A stretch of 64,000 nucleotides of DNA from the NCBI RefSeq assembly GCF_028737255.1, contig NZ_JAQZAN010000005.1:124001-188000 (forward strand). The letters are read 5' to 3'. Below are positions 1-7,027 of the stretch, one piece after another (within the stretch, counting starts at the first letter, position 1; the number at the start of each line of letters is the position of its first letter). This stretch comes from Actinomycetospora straminea (GTDB taxonomy: Bacteria; Actinomycetota; Actinomycetes; Mycobacteriales; Pseudonocardiaceae). The notes below the pieces were generated by a model. It had not been told where the DNA came from, made no database searches, and saw nothing but the letters and a program-made list of their open reading frames with translations. Both the position numbers and the translations under genes were made by a program.

Positions 1-723
1 CTGGGCCACGGCGGCGCGCACGCCCTCGCCGTCCTGCCGGCGCGGGTCGACCTCGAGGTCCAGCAGGGCGCGCCCGGGGCCGTCGACGGCCGCGGCGACC
101 GCGCTCAGGCGCGCGAGCCGCGCCCGGACCTCGCGCAGCTCCCACGCGGCGGTGACCAGCCCGATCGGGTCGCGGACCCGCGCCAGGCGCTCCCGCGCGG
201 CGCGCTCGTCGGCGAGCGCCCGCCCCTGCTCGGTGGCGAGCAGGCGGCGGTTGGCGCGGTCGCGGACCGCGGCGGGCAGGCCGTCGAGACCGCCGACCAG
301 GGCCGGGCGGTCGCGCTCGAGCGCCGCCCGCGCCGCCGGGTCGAGGCCCGCCCACCACCGGGCGACGCCGTCGGGGTCGACGGCGCCGGCCGGGGTGGTC
401 GGCGGTGCGTGCGGAGCATCCCGACCGGTGGCGTCGCGGCCCGCGGCGTCCAGGGCGAGCGCCAGCGCAGCGTCGACGGCGGCCGGCGGGGTGCCGCCGG
501 CCAGCGCCAGCGTCGCGACCCCGAGCGCGGCGAGCACCCCGTCGACGTCGGCGAGCAGGTCCTCGTGCCGCCGGCGCAGGGCCGCGCGCGCCTCCTGGGC
601 CTCGCGGGCCGCGGCGCCGCGCCAGTCCGGCACCGCGCCGGCCAGGACGTCCCCGAGCCGGGCCAGGTCCGCGCGGGCAGCGAGCAGGCGGACCGCCGCG
701 AGGGCCGGCGTCGCTGGCGTCAC
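1..723 (-). CDS. DUF1023-type alpha/beta hydrolase, N-terminal part (runs off the window)
   Basis: The visible 241 residues are the helical N-terminal region of the actinobacterial DUF1023 family. Around residue 125 it carries a Val-Ala-Arg-Trp-Trp motif, followed by the hallmark LDGLPAAVRDRANR stretch that precedes the hydrolase core. The catalytic serine and histidine lie beyond the window edge. It starts with GTG at 723, inside a GTGA overlap with the stop of the upstream type VII target gene, so the two are translationally coupled. Family members usually sit beside WXG100-like genes and are thought to be exported or to process exported substrates; that role is inference. The substrate is unknown. 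Confidence 0.8.
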   Translation of the reverse strand, partial: MTPATPALAAVRLLAARADLARLGDVLAGAVPDWRGAAAREAQEARAALRRRHEDLLADVDGVLAALGVATLALAGGTPPAAVDAALALALDAAGRDATGRDAPHAPPTTPAGAVDPDGVARWWAGLDPAARAALERDRPALVGGLDGLPAAVRDRANRRLLATEQGRALADERAARERLARVRDPIGLVTAAWELREVRARLARLSAVAAAVDGPGRALLDLEVDPRRQDGEGVRAAVAQ

Positions 724-1022
724 CGCGCCCCGCCCCCGAGCACGCCCGCCGCGTCGTCGTCCCCGGCGAGGTAGGCGGCCGCGGCGAGGTCCAGCGCCGC
801 CCCGTGCGCGGCGAGGTCGTCGCACCACCGGCCGACCGCCACCTCCCACCGGTCCGCCAGCGCCGCGGCCGCCGGCGCCGCCCGCCCCGCGGGCAGGATC
901 GCCAGCCCGCGCACCCCCTCCGCCGGCCCGTCCGCCGGCGCCGCCCCGGCCGCGGCCACGCACGCCGCACCCGCGGCCTGCAGCGCCGCGGGTGACACCC
1001 CGAGCCCGTCCTGTTCGTCCAC
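720..1022 (-). CDS. Type VII secretion target (WXG100-like / DUF2580-type) protein
   Basis: This is a 100-residue helical protein starting with GTG at 1022. The C-terminal half has the usual pattern of this family: a tryptophan-containing helix (DRWEVAVGRWCDDLAAH), a central Gly, then a second helix ending in an AAAAYLAGDDDAA-type tail with the Tyr and Asp of ESX substrates. There is no signal peptide, as expected for proteins exported by a type VII (ESX) machine. It overlaps the DUF1023 gene by GTGA. No ESX core gene (EccC, EccD or MycP) is visible here, so any partner machine is elsewhere. Assignment rests on pattern and neighbour and is only moderately sure. Confidence 0.6.
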   Translation of the reverse strand: MDEQDGLGVSPAALQAAGAACVAAAGAAPADGPAEGVRGLAILPAGRAAPAAAALADRWEVAVGRWCDDLAAHGAALDLAAAAYLAGDDDAAGVLGGGAR

Positions 1023-1102
1023 ACCTCGTTCGACGCCGCGCGCCCGGCGACGGATCCCGGGCCTCGTCGGCCCTGGGGACGCGAACGGCCGATCGGGACG
1101 GC

Positions 1103-1108
1103 GATACT
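1103..1108 (+). promoter_or_regulatory. -10 hexamer of a leaderless promoter for mug
   Basis: GATACT ends seven bases before the GTG at 1116, which would place the transcript start at the start codon. The 16 bases from here to the start codon are nearly the same as those before the HTH gene at 16526. No good -35 is seen. Confidence 0.45.
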
Positions 1109-1115
1109 CCCCCGC

Positions 1116-1664
1116 GTGCCGTCTCCCGCCGAGCTCGAGGCCGCGCGCGACAAGCTGCTCCCCGACGTCCTGCCCGGGCCCGACGACCCCCCGCTGCGCG
1201 TGCTGTTCTGCGGCATCAACCCGGGCCTGCTGTCCGCGCTGACCGGCCACCACTTCGCCCGGCCCGGCAACCGCTTCTGGCCCGCGCTGCACGCGTCGGG
1301 CTTCACGCCGCGGCTCTTCGCCCCGTCCGAGCAGGGCCTCCTCCCGTCGCTGGGCCTCGGCATCACCAACGTCGCCCCCCGCGCCACCGCGCGTGCCGAC
1401 GAGCTCGACGACGCCGAGCTGGTCGCGGGCGGCGAGCGGCTGCGCGGCCTGGTCGCCGAGGTCCGCCCGGCGTGGCTCGCCGTCGTCGGGATCGGGGCCT
1501 ACCGCGTCGCGTTCGGCGACCGTCGTGCCGCCGCCGGCCGCCAGGAGCGCACCCTGGGCGACACCGGGCTCTGGGTGCTGCCGAACCCCAGCGGCCTCAA
1601 CGCCCACCAGACGCCCGCCACCCTGGCGGCGGCGTTCCGCGAACTGCGGGACGCCGCCGGGTAG
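1116..1664 (+). CDS. mug: G/U mismatch-specific DNA glycosylase Mug
   Basis: The 182-residue product belongs to the uracil-DNA glycosylase superfamily, MUG/TDG branch, which removes uracil and related bases from G:U mismatches and starts base-excision repair. The catalytic motif GINPG is at residues 30-34, followed by the PGNRFWPALHASGF stretch that lines the pocket. The second active-site motif, NPSGLNAH, is near residue 160. Length matches the family. The GTG start at 1116 follows an nAnnnT -10 box by seven bases, so the mRNA is probably leaderless. It reads away from the type VII target gene and has no obvious operon partner. Confidence 0.92.
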   Translation: MPSPAELEAARDKLLPDVLPGPDDPPLRVLFCGINPGLLSALTGHHFARPGNRFWPALHASGFTPRLFAPSEQGLLPSLGLGITNVAPRATARADELDDAELVAGGERLRGLVAEVRPAWLAVVGIGAYRVAFGDRRAAAGRQERTLGDTGLWVLPNPSGLNAHQTPATLAAAFRELRDAAG

Positions 1665-1694
1665 AGAACCGGCGATCGCGGGCACAGGGCCGCC

Positions 1695-2675
1695 ATGAAG
1701 GCTGCGCTCTACCGCCGTACCGGTCCGGCCGCCGAGGTGCTGTCGGTCGAGGACGTCGAGACCCCCGAGCCCGGGCCCGGCCAGGTCCGCGTGCGCATCA
1801 CCGGGTCCGGGGTGAACCCCACCGACTGGAAGACCCGCGCGGGCCTCACCGGCCAGGACCCCGAGGGTTTCCAGATCCCGCACCAGGACGGCGTCGGGGT
1901 GGTCGACGCGGTCGGCGACGGGGTCGACACGTCACTGTCCGGGCAGCGGGTCTGGCTGCAGCTCGCGGCGTTCGGCAACCGCTACGGCACGGCCGCCGAG
2001 TACGCGGTCGTCCCGGCCGAGCGGGCCACGCCCCTGCCCGGCGACGCGCCCGACGACCTGGGCGCCTGCCTCGGCGTGCCAGCCGTGACCGCGGCGCACT
2101 GCCTGCTCGTGCGCGGGCACGGCCGCGAGGCGCTGCGGGGCGCCACGGTGCTCGTCGCCGGCGGGGCCGGGGCGGTCGGGCACTACGCGATCGAGCTGGC
2201 CAAGCACGCGGGTGCGCGGGTCGTCACCACCGTCAGCTCGGAGGAGAAGGGGGAGCTCGCGCGGGCGGCGGGCGCGGACCTCGTCGTCAACTACCGCGAG
2301 GACGGCGCCGTCGACCGGGTGCGCGAGTTCGCCCCGCACGCCGACCGGATCGTCGAGGTGGCGCTTGGCGCGAACCTCGAACTGGACCTCGCGGTCAGCG
2401 GCGCCGGCACCGTGATCGCGGTGTACGCCAACGAGCCCGACGACCCGGTCATCCCGACCCGCCGGCTCATGGTCGCCAACACCGCGATCAGCTACGTGCT
2501 GCTCTACGGCGTGCCGGCCGACGAGCTGGCGGAGGCGACGGCCTGGACCGCCGACGGCGCCGCGGCCGGGGCGCTCTCGCCGCTGCCGGTGACCCGCTAC
2601 GCCCTCGACGACATCGTCGCGGCGCACGAGGCCGTCGAGAACGGGGCGGTGGGCAAGGTCGTCGTGGTGCCGTGA
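1695..2675 (+). CDS. Zinc-independent quinone oxidoreductase / MDR-family NADPH reductase
   Basis: The 326-residue protein has the medium-chain dehydrogenase fold: a GroES-like N-terminal domain (residues 25-130, with the GSGVNPTDWKTRAG motif typical of quinone oxidoreductases) and a Rossmann domain with a VAGGAGAVGHYAIELAKHAG nucleotide-binding turn near residue 155. The structural and catalytic zinc cysteines are absent, which fits NADPH:quinone reductase (QorA-like) rather than alcohol dehydrogenase. It starts with ATG at 1695, 30 bases after mug. Its 3' end overlaps the convergent FAD monooxygenase gene by 79 bases. The real substrate is not deducible. Confidence 0.85.
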   Translation: MKAALYRRTGPAAEVLSVEDVETPEPGPGQVRVRITGSGVNPTDWKTRAGLTGQDPEGFQIPHQDGVGVVDAVGDGVDTSLSGQRVWLQLAAFGNRYGTAAEYAVVPAERATPLPGDAPDDLGACLGVPAVTAAHCLLVRGHGREALRGATVLVAGGAGAVGHYAIELAKHAGARVVTTVSSEEKGELARAAGADLVVNYREDGAVDRVREFAPHADRIVEVALGANLELDLAVSGAGTVIAVYANEPDDPVIPTRRLMVANTAISYVLLYGVPADELAEATAWTADGAAAGALSPLPVTRYALDDIVAAHEAVENGAVGKVVVVP

Positions 2676-4003
2676 GTGGTGCCCCCGATCCCCTGACGGT
2701 CAGCGCCGGCGAGCTCCCACGGCCGCGGGCGGCTGACCGCGCTCTCCTCGGCGAAGGTGCGCCGGCGCAGGAACGTCGAGCGGGCGCAGAGCCGGAACCA
2801 CGCCCGCGCGACGCGGGTGCGCCAGACGCCGCCGGCGAGCATCTGGTCGCGGACGGCCAGCGCGTCGCGGATGGTCGCCGTGCCGTGCTCGCGCAGGTCG
2901 GCCTCGTAGGCGCCGACGGCGGCCAGGAGGCCGGCCGGGTCGGCGGGGCCGTCGGCGAGCACCTGCGTGAGCCGGCGGGCGTCGCGCAGCGCGGCGTTGC
3001 CGCCGAGGCCGCCGGTGGCGGGGACGGCGTGCACGGCGTCGCCGAGCAGGGTCACGCGGGCGGGCTCCCACTCCGGGACGGGCGGCGCGACGAGGAAGAC
3101 GCTCGCGCCGCGGCTCGCCGGGTCGCCGGCGGCGAGCAGGCGGCGCAGGTCGGGGTGCCAGGTGCGCGTCAGCTCGTCGGCGAGGGCGGCGAGGTCGTCC
3201 GCGTCGTGCACGTCGAGGTCGGGCGGGAGGTGCTCGGGCGCGGTGACGAACGCGGTGAGCAGGTAGGGCTCGTCGACCGGTGGGGCGGGGCGGCCGGTGA
3301 CCTCGGCGAGCCGGGCGCGCGCCCCGGGTGGCGGGCGGAAGGCGGCGGTGAACAGCGAGCCCGGTCCGGCGTCGGCGACGACGTGCATGCCGTGCGCCAG
3401 GACCGCCGGCACGTCCTCGGTGAGCGGCACCTTGCCCGCGAACCCGACCACGCCCGCGGGCACCGGCTCGGCGTCGGGGAGGAACTGCCGGCGCACCCGC
3501 GAGCCCACGCCGTCGGCGCCGACGAGCAGGTCCGCGGTGACGCGCCGGCCGTCGGCGAAGTGGGCGGTCACCGCGTCGTCGCCCATCTCGTAGGACACGA
3601 ACTCGGCCCCGAGGTGCACGACGTCGTCGAGCCCGGCGAGCAGGAGGCGGCGCAGCGTGCGGCGGTCGACGGCGTAGTGGCCCTCGGCGGGGTCGGCGGC
3701 CGCGGGGTAGCCGATGTCCTCCTCGACCTCGACGAGCTCCTCGAGCTGCTCGGTGACGAACCCGAACGGCCCGCCTGGCGCCGACGTCGCGAGGAACGCC
3801 TCCCAGAGGTGGTCGGGCAGGCACGCCCGCAGCGAGCGCGCGCCGGCCGGGTCGACGTGGATGCGGTAGCCCTCCCACCGGTCGGCGGGGTCGCGGTCCC
3901 GCTCGTACACGGTCACGGGCACGCCGGCGCCGCGCAGACCCTGGGCGAGGCAGAGCCCGCCGATCCCGCCGCCGATCACCGCGACCGTCGGTCCGTCCGT
4001 CAC
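2597..4003 (-). CDS. FAD-dependent (PHBH-fold) monooxygenase
   Basis: From GTG at 4003 the 468-residue protein has the flavin motif GGGIGG at residues 9-14, the DG motif LLVGADGVGSRVR near 155 and the GD motif LLGDAVHAVPATGG near 300. All three are diagnostic of class A flavoprotein hydroxylases that use NAD(P)H and O2. The sequence resembles the tetracycline/aromatic hydroxylase-like branch rather than a defined biosynthetic enzyme. The last 40 residues are low complexity and read antisense through the end of the quinone reductase gene. Upstream, the open frame continues into a degraded TetR sequence without a stop, so the start could be misjudged. The GTG chosen directly precedes the beta strand leading to GxGxxG. 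Confidence 0.82.
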   Translation of the reverse strand: MTDGPTVAVIGGGIGGLCLAQGLRGAGVPVTVYERDRDPADRWEGYRIHVDPAGARSLRACLPDHLWEAFLATSAPGGPFGFVTEQLEELVEVEEDIGYPAAADPAEGHYAVDRRTLRRLLLAGLDDVVHLGAEFVSYEMGDDAVTAHFADGRRVTADLLVGADGVGSRVRRQFLPDAEPVPAGVVGFAGKVPLTEDVPAVLAHGMHVVADAGPGSLFTAAFRPPPGARARLAEVTGRPAPPVDEPYLLTAFVTAPEHLPPDLDVHDADDLAALADELTRTWHPDLRRLLAAGDPASRGASVFLVAPPVPEWEPARVTLLGDAVHAVPATGGLGGNAALRDARRLTQVLADGPADPAGLLAAVGAYEADLREHGTATIRDALAVRDQMLAGGVWRTRVARAWFRLCARSTFLRRRTFAEESAVSRPRPWELAGADRQGIGGTTHGTTTTLPTAPFSTASCAATMSSRA

Positions 4004-4009
4004 GGCGTC

Positions 4010-4284
4010 GCTCCCGTCATCGGGCCAGCACGGTCGGGGCGCGGTCGGGGCGAGGTCGGGCACGAGGCGCACGCCCTTGACCGCGGCGATCACGAGCTCC
4101 GTGCGCGCCACGGGGTCGTCGTCGGCGTCGATCGTCGCGACGAGCCCGACGAGCACCTCGCGCCAGCCCGCTTCCTGCCGGTCGACCACCGCGCGCAACC
4201 GACGGGTCGCGGCGGGCGCGCAGGTCGAGCTCGGCGGTGACGGTGACGAGCTCGGGGAGGTTATCGAGATCAGGGTGACGTCGT
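4010..4284 (-). pseudogene. Remnant of a TetR-family regulator (C-terminal half, frameshifted)
   Basis: Read on the minus strand, one frame gives DLDNLPELVTVTAELDLRAR (about 4284-4215), which looks like the start of a TetR ligand-binding domain. At about 4205-4200 the similarity jumps to another frame, which reads LRAVVDRQEAGWREVLVGLV and on to RTELVIAAVKGVRLVPDLAP, matching the last helices of such a domain. The N-terminal HTH is missing and a stop lies just upstream of the first piece. The second piece runs in frame into the monooxygenase without a stop. I read this as a decayed local repressor of the monooxygenase. A sequencing error would explain the frameshift but not the missing HTH. 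Confidence 0.5.
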
Positions 4285-4289
4285 CTACC

Positions 4290-4306
4290 TGTGACTTCAC
4301 GTCACA
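4290..4306. promoter_or_regulatory. 17-bp palindrome upstream of choD
   Basis: TGTGAC and GTCACA are perfect inverted arms with a five-base spacer. The site is centred about 22 bases before the putative -10 hexamer of choD, overlapping the -35 position, so a bound protein would block or touch RNA polymerase. It resembles a CRP-family half-site pair (TGTGA/TCACA), but the spacing is seven bases instead of the usual six. Confidence 0.45.
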
Positions 4307-4319
4307 GCTACCGGCGGGT

Positions 4320-4325
4320 TAGGTT
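4320..4325 (+). promoter_or_regulatory. -10 hexamer of a leaderless choD promoter
   Basis: TAGGTT ends six bases before the GTG at 4332, fitting the TAnnnT rule for leaderless actinomycete promoters. The palindrome at 4290-4306 lies over the -35 region. Confidence 0.45.
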
Positions 4326-4331
4326 CCTGCC

Positions 4332-6059
4332 GTGCCACCACACGCCGTCCACTACGACGTGCTCGTCGTCGGGTCCGGGTTCGGGGGCAGCGTCACGGCG
4401 CTGCGGCTCGCGGAGAAGGGCTACCGCGTCGGGGTCCTCGAGGCGGGGCGCCGCTTCACGCCCGCGACGCTGCCGTCGACGTCGTGGGACCTGCGGAACT
4501 TCCTCTGGGCGCCGCGCCTCGGCTGTTACGGCATCCAGCGCATCCACGTGCTGCGCGACGTCGTGGTGCTCGCCGGCGCGGGCGTGGGCGGCGGGTCGCT
4601 GAACTACGCGAACACGCTCTACCGCCCGAAGAACGACGCCTTCTACCGCGACCCGCAGTGGGCGTCGATCACCGACTGGCGCGACGAGCTCGACCCGTTC
4701 TACGACCAGGCCACGCGCATGCTCGGGGTGGTCGCGCAGCCGTCGGTGACGCCGTCGGACGTGGTGATGCGGCAGGTCGCCGAGGAGCGGGGGCGCGGCG
4801 ACACCGTCACCCCGACCCAGGTCGGCGTGTACTTCGGCGAGGGGCCGGGCGTGACGTCGCCCGACCCGTTCTTCGGCGGCGCCGGGCCCGCCCGGACGGG
4901 CTGCCTGGAGTGCGGCGAGTGCATGACCGGCTGCCGCCACGGCGCCAAGAACACCCTCGAGACCAACTACCTGGCGCTCGCCGAGCGGGCGGGCGCGGTC
5001 GTGCACCCGGAGACGACGGTGCGCACGGTCCGGCCTTCTGCGGACGGCTATGTCGTCGAGACGCGCGCGACCCGGGGACGCGGGCGGACCACCTACACCG
5101 CCGAGCAGGTCGTGCTCGCGGCCGGCACGTGGGGCACGCAGTCGCTGCTGCACCGGCTGCGCGACACCGGCGTGCTCCCCCGCGTCTCCCGGCGCCTCGG
5201 CGAGCTCACCCGCACCAACTCCGAGGCGCTGGTCGGCGCAACGGCCCACCGCGCGCCCGAACGCGGCGGACCCCGCGACTTCACCCGCGGCGTCGCGATC
5301 ACGTCGTCCTGGCACCCGGACGAGGACACGCACATCGAGCCCTGCCGCTACGGCTACGGGTCGAACGCGATGGGCCTGCTGACGACGCTGATGACCGACG
5401 GTGGCGGCCGGGTGCCGCGCCTGCTCAGGCTGCTCGGCGCGATCGCCCGCCACCCGCGCACGTTCGCGCGCTCGCTGGACAAGCGGCACTGGTCGGAGCG
5501 CACCGTGATCGCGCTGGTGATGCAGTCGCTGGACAACTCGATCATCGTGCGCCGACGGTTCGGGCGGCTGGTGTCCCGGCAGGGCCACGGCACGCCCAAC
5601 CCGACCTGGATCCCGGCGGCGAACGAGACCACCCGGCGGATGGCGGAGATCATCGACGGCGACCCGGGCGGGACCTGGGGCGAGGCGGTGAACATGCCGA
5701 TGACCGCGCACTTCATCGGCGGCTGCCCGATCGGCGCCTCCCCGGAGACCGGGGTGATCGACGGCTACCAGCGCCTCTACGGGCACCCCGGGCTGCACGT
5801 CGTCGACGGCTCGGCGCTCTCGGCGAACCTGGGCGTCAACCCGTCGCTGACGATCACCGCGCAGGCCGAGCGGGCCATGGCGTACTGGCCCAACAAGGGC
5901 GACGCCGACCCCCGCCCGCCGCTCGGGTCGGCGTACCGCCGGGTGGAACCCGTGGCGCCGCGCTCGCCGGTCGTCCCCGCCGACGCCCCCGGCGCCCTGC
6001 GCCTCGTCCCCCTCGGTACCCCCACCGTCCCGCCCCGCACCCCCGTCGCCGGCGGCTGA
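4332..6059 (+). CDS. choD: GMC-family sterol oxidase, ChoD-like
   Basis: The 575-residue flavoprotein matches mycobacterial ChoD (putative cholesterol oxidase/dehydrogenase) from end to end in my recollection of that protein. Landmarks are the FAD-binding GSGFGGSVTALRL at residues 14-26, LGCYGIQRIHVLR and AGAGVGGGSLNYANTLY near 60-95, a cysteine-rich GCLECGECMTGCRHGAKNT near 195, and the C-terminal ANLGVNPSLTITAQAER with NPSL. There is no Tat or Sec signal, so it should be cytoplasmic. GTG at 4332 directly precedes the first beta strand. Probable reaction: oxidation of a 3-beta-hydroxysterol or another bulky alcohol. The true substrate of ChoD proteins is uncertain. No other steroid catabolism gene is nearby. 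Confidence 0.88.
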   Translation: MPPHAVHYDVLVVGSGFGGSVTALRLAEKGYRVGVLEAGRRFTPATLPSTSWDLRNFLWAPRLGCYGIQRIHVLRDVVVLAGAGVGGGSLNYANTLYRPKNDAFYRDPQWASITDWRDELDPFYDQATRMLGVVAQPSVTPSDVVMRQVAEERGRGDTVTPTQVGVYFGEGPGVTSPDPFFGGAGPARTGCLECGECMTGCRHGAKNTLETNYLALAERAGAVVHPETTVRTVRPSADGYVVETRATRGRGRTTYTAEQVVLAAGTWGTQSLLHRLRDTGVLPRVSRRLGELTRTNSEALVGATAHRAPERGGPRDFTRGVAITSSWHPDEDTHIEPCRYGYGSNAMGLLTTLMTDGGGRVPRLLRLLGAIARHPRTFARSLDKRHWSERTVIALVMQSLDNSIIVRRRFGRLVSRQGHGTPNPTWIPAANETTRRMAEIIDGDPGGTWGEAVNMPMTAHFIGGCPIGASPETGVIDGYQRLYGHPGLHVVDGSALSANLGVNPSLTITAQAERAMAYWPNKGDADPRPPLGSAYRRVEPVAPRSPVVPADAPGALRLVPLGTPTVPPRTPVAGG

Positions 6060-6140
6060 GGCCCGGGTGCGAGCGATGCGGCATCCCTGGCGTCCATCAC
6101 CAGGATCGCCACATCCTCGCTCGCGGATGCCACGCGGCGC

Positions 6141-6256
6141 GTGTCAGCCTGGCGTCCACGCTGGCACTGGACGCCAGCAAACCCACCACGATCACCGGCC
6201 GGCCGAGCTGGTGGAGAAACTGACATCCAGTGTCAGCGTGGACGCCAGGCTGGCAC
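6141..6256. repeat. 31-bp inverted repeat (29/31 identical) around a 54-bp spacer
   Basis: The left arm at 6141-6171 and the reverse complement of 6226-6256 differ at only two positions. The left half also contains its own perfect dyad, CTGGCGTCCA and TGGACGCCAG with a nine-base loop (6149-6177). The element fills most of the 242-bp gap between choD and pepE. It could act as a terminator for choD, a regulator-binding cluster or a small mobile or palindromic repeat. There is no T-run after either arm. Nothing in the 242 bp looks coding. Confidence 0.75.
6220..6236. promoter_or_regulatory. TetR-like operator palindrome upstream of pepE
   Basis: CTGACA and TGTCAG are perfect arms around TCCAG. 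This size and shape are common for TetR-family operators. It overlaps the right arm of the larger dyad and lies 54 bases before the pepE -10 hexamer. Confidence 0.35.
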
Positions 6257-6301
6257 CACCCCGTGCGCCGGCCAGCCCGGGGAGGCGGCGAGGATCGCGG
6301 C

Positions 6302-7027
6302 GTGCCCGCCGACGCGCTGCTGTTCTCGAACTCCCGCCCGCCCGGGGCCGCGGTGCCGTTCGCGCACGCCGCGGAGCCGCTGCGCGCGCACCTCGGTGAC
6401 CGGACGATGTGGTTCGCGGCCTGGGCCGGCGACGACCTCGACGCCTACACCCGCCTGGTCGGCGACGCCCTCATGAACGTCCTCGGGCCGGTCGACGTCC
6501 GCGGCCTGCACCGCGAACCTGACCCGGCGGCCACGATCCGCGACGCCGACCCCGACCGCGAGACCGTCTTCGTCGGCGGCGGCAACACCTTCCGCCTGCG
6601 CCGGCGCACCGGCGACAACGGTGTCCTCGCGGCCCTGCGCCAGCGCGACGACCTGCGCTACGCGGGTGCGAGCGCCGGCTCCAACCTCGCCTGCCCGACG
6701 ATCATGACGACGAACGACATGCCGATCGTCGACCCCGGCGGCCTCGACGCCGTCGGGCGCATCCCCGTGCAGATCAACCCGCACTACCTCGACCCCGACC
6801 CGCGCTCCACCCACCGCGGCGAGACCCGCGAGGAGCGGCTCCACGAGTTCCACCAGGAGAACGCCGTCGCGGTCGTCGGCCTGCGCGAGGGCGCGTGGCT
6901 CCTCCACCACGAGAACACCCTCACCCTCGACGGCTACACCGCCCGCCTCTTCCGCCGCGGCCACGAGCCGGTCGAGCTCGCCGCGGGTACGGACGTGTCG
7001 TGGCTGCTCGCGACACCTACCTCCTGA
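6302..7027 (+). CDS. pepE: Peptidase E, alpha-aspartyl dipeptidase (family S51)
   Basis: The 241-residue enzyme has the S51 signature: GGGNTFRLRRR near residue 92, the nucleophile elbow AGASAGSNLA with Ser124, and ICP/TND-type residues in CPTIMTTNDMPIVDP, followed by the histidine in QINPHYLDPDP. Peptidase E hydrolyses dipeptides with N-terminal aspartate in the cytoplasm. GTG at 6302 is chosen because a GAGGAT -10 box ends six bases upstream (6290-6295), matching the leaderless pattern of this region. The end overlaps the start of the amidohydrolase gene by 28 bases, suggesting one transcript. Confidence 0.9.
   Translation: MPADALLFSNSRPPGAAVPFAHAAEPLRAHLGDRTMWFAAWAGDDLDAYTRLVGDALMNVLGPVDVRGLHREPDPAATIRDADPDRETVFVGGGNTFRLRRRTGDNGVLAALRQRDDLRYAGASAGSNLACPTIMTTNDMPIVDPGGLDAVGRIPVQINPHYLDPDPRSTHRGETREERLHEFHQENAVAVVGLREGAWLLHHENTLTLDGYTARLFRRGHEPVELAAGTDVSWLLATPTS

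Noticed and set aside
152-4240. A 1362-codon open frame on the plus strand
   Set aside because: It is rich in Arg, Ala and Pro, matches no family, and lies antisense or out of frame to well-supported genes such as mug, the quinone reductase and the FAD monooxygenase. It is an artefact of very high GC.
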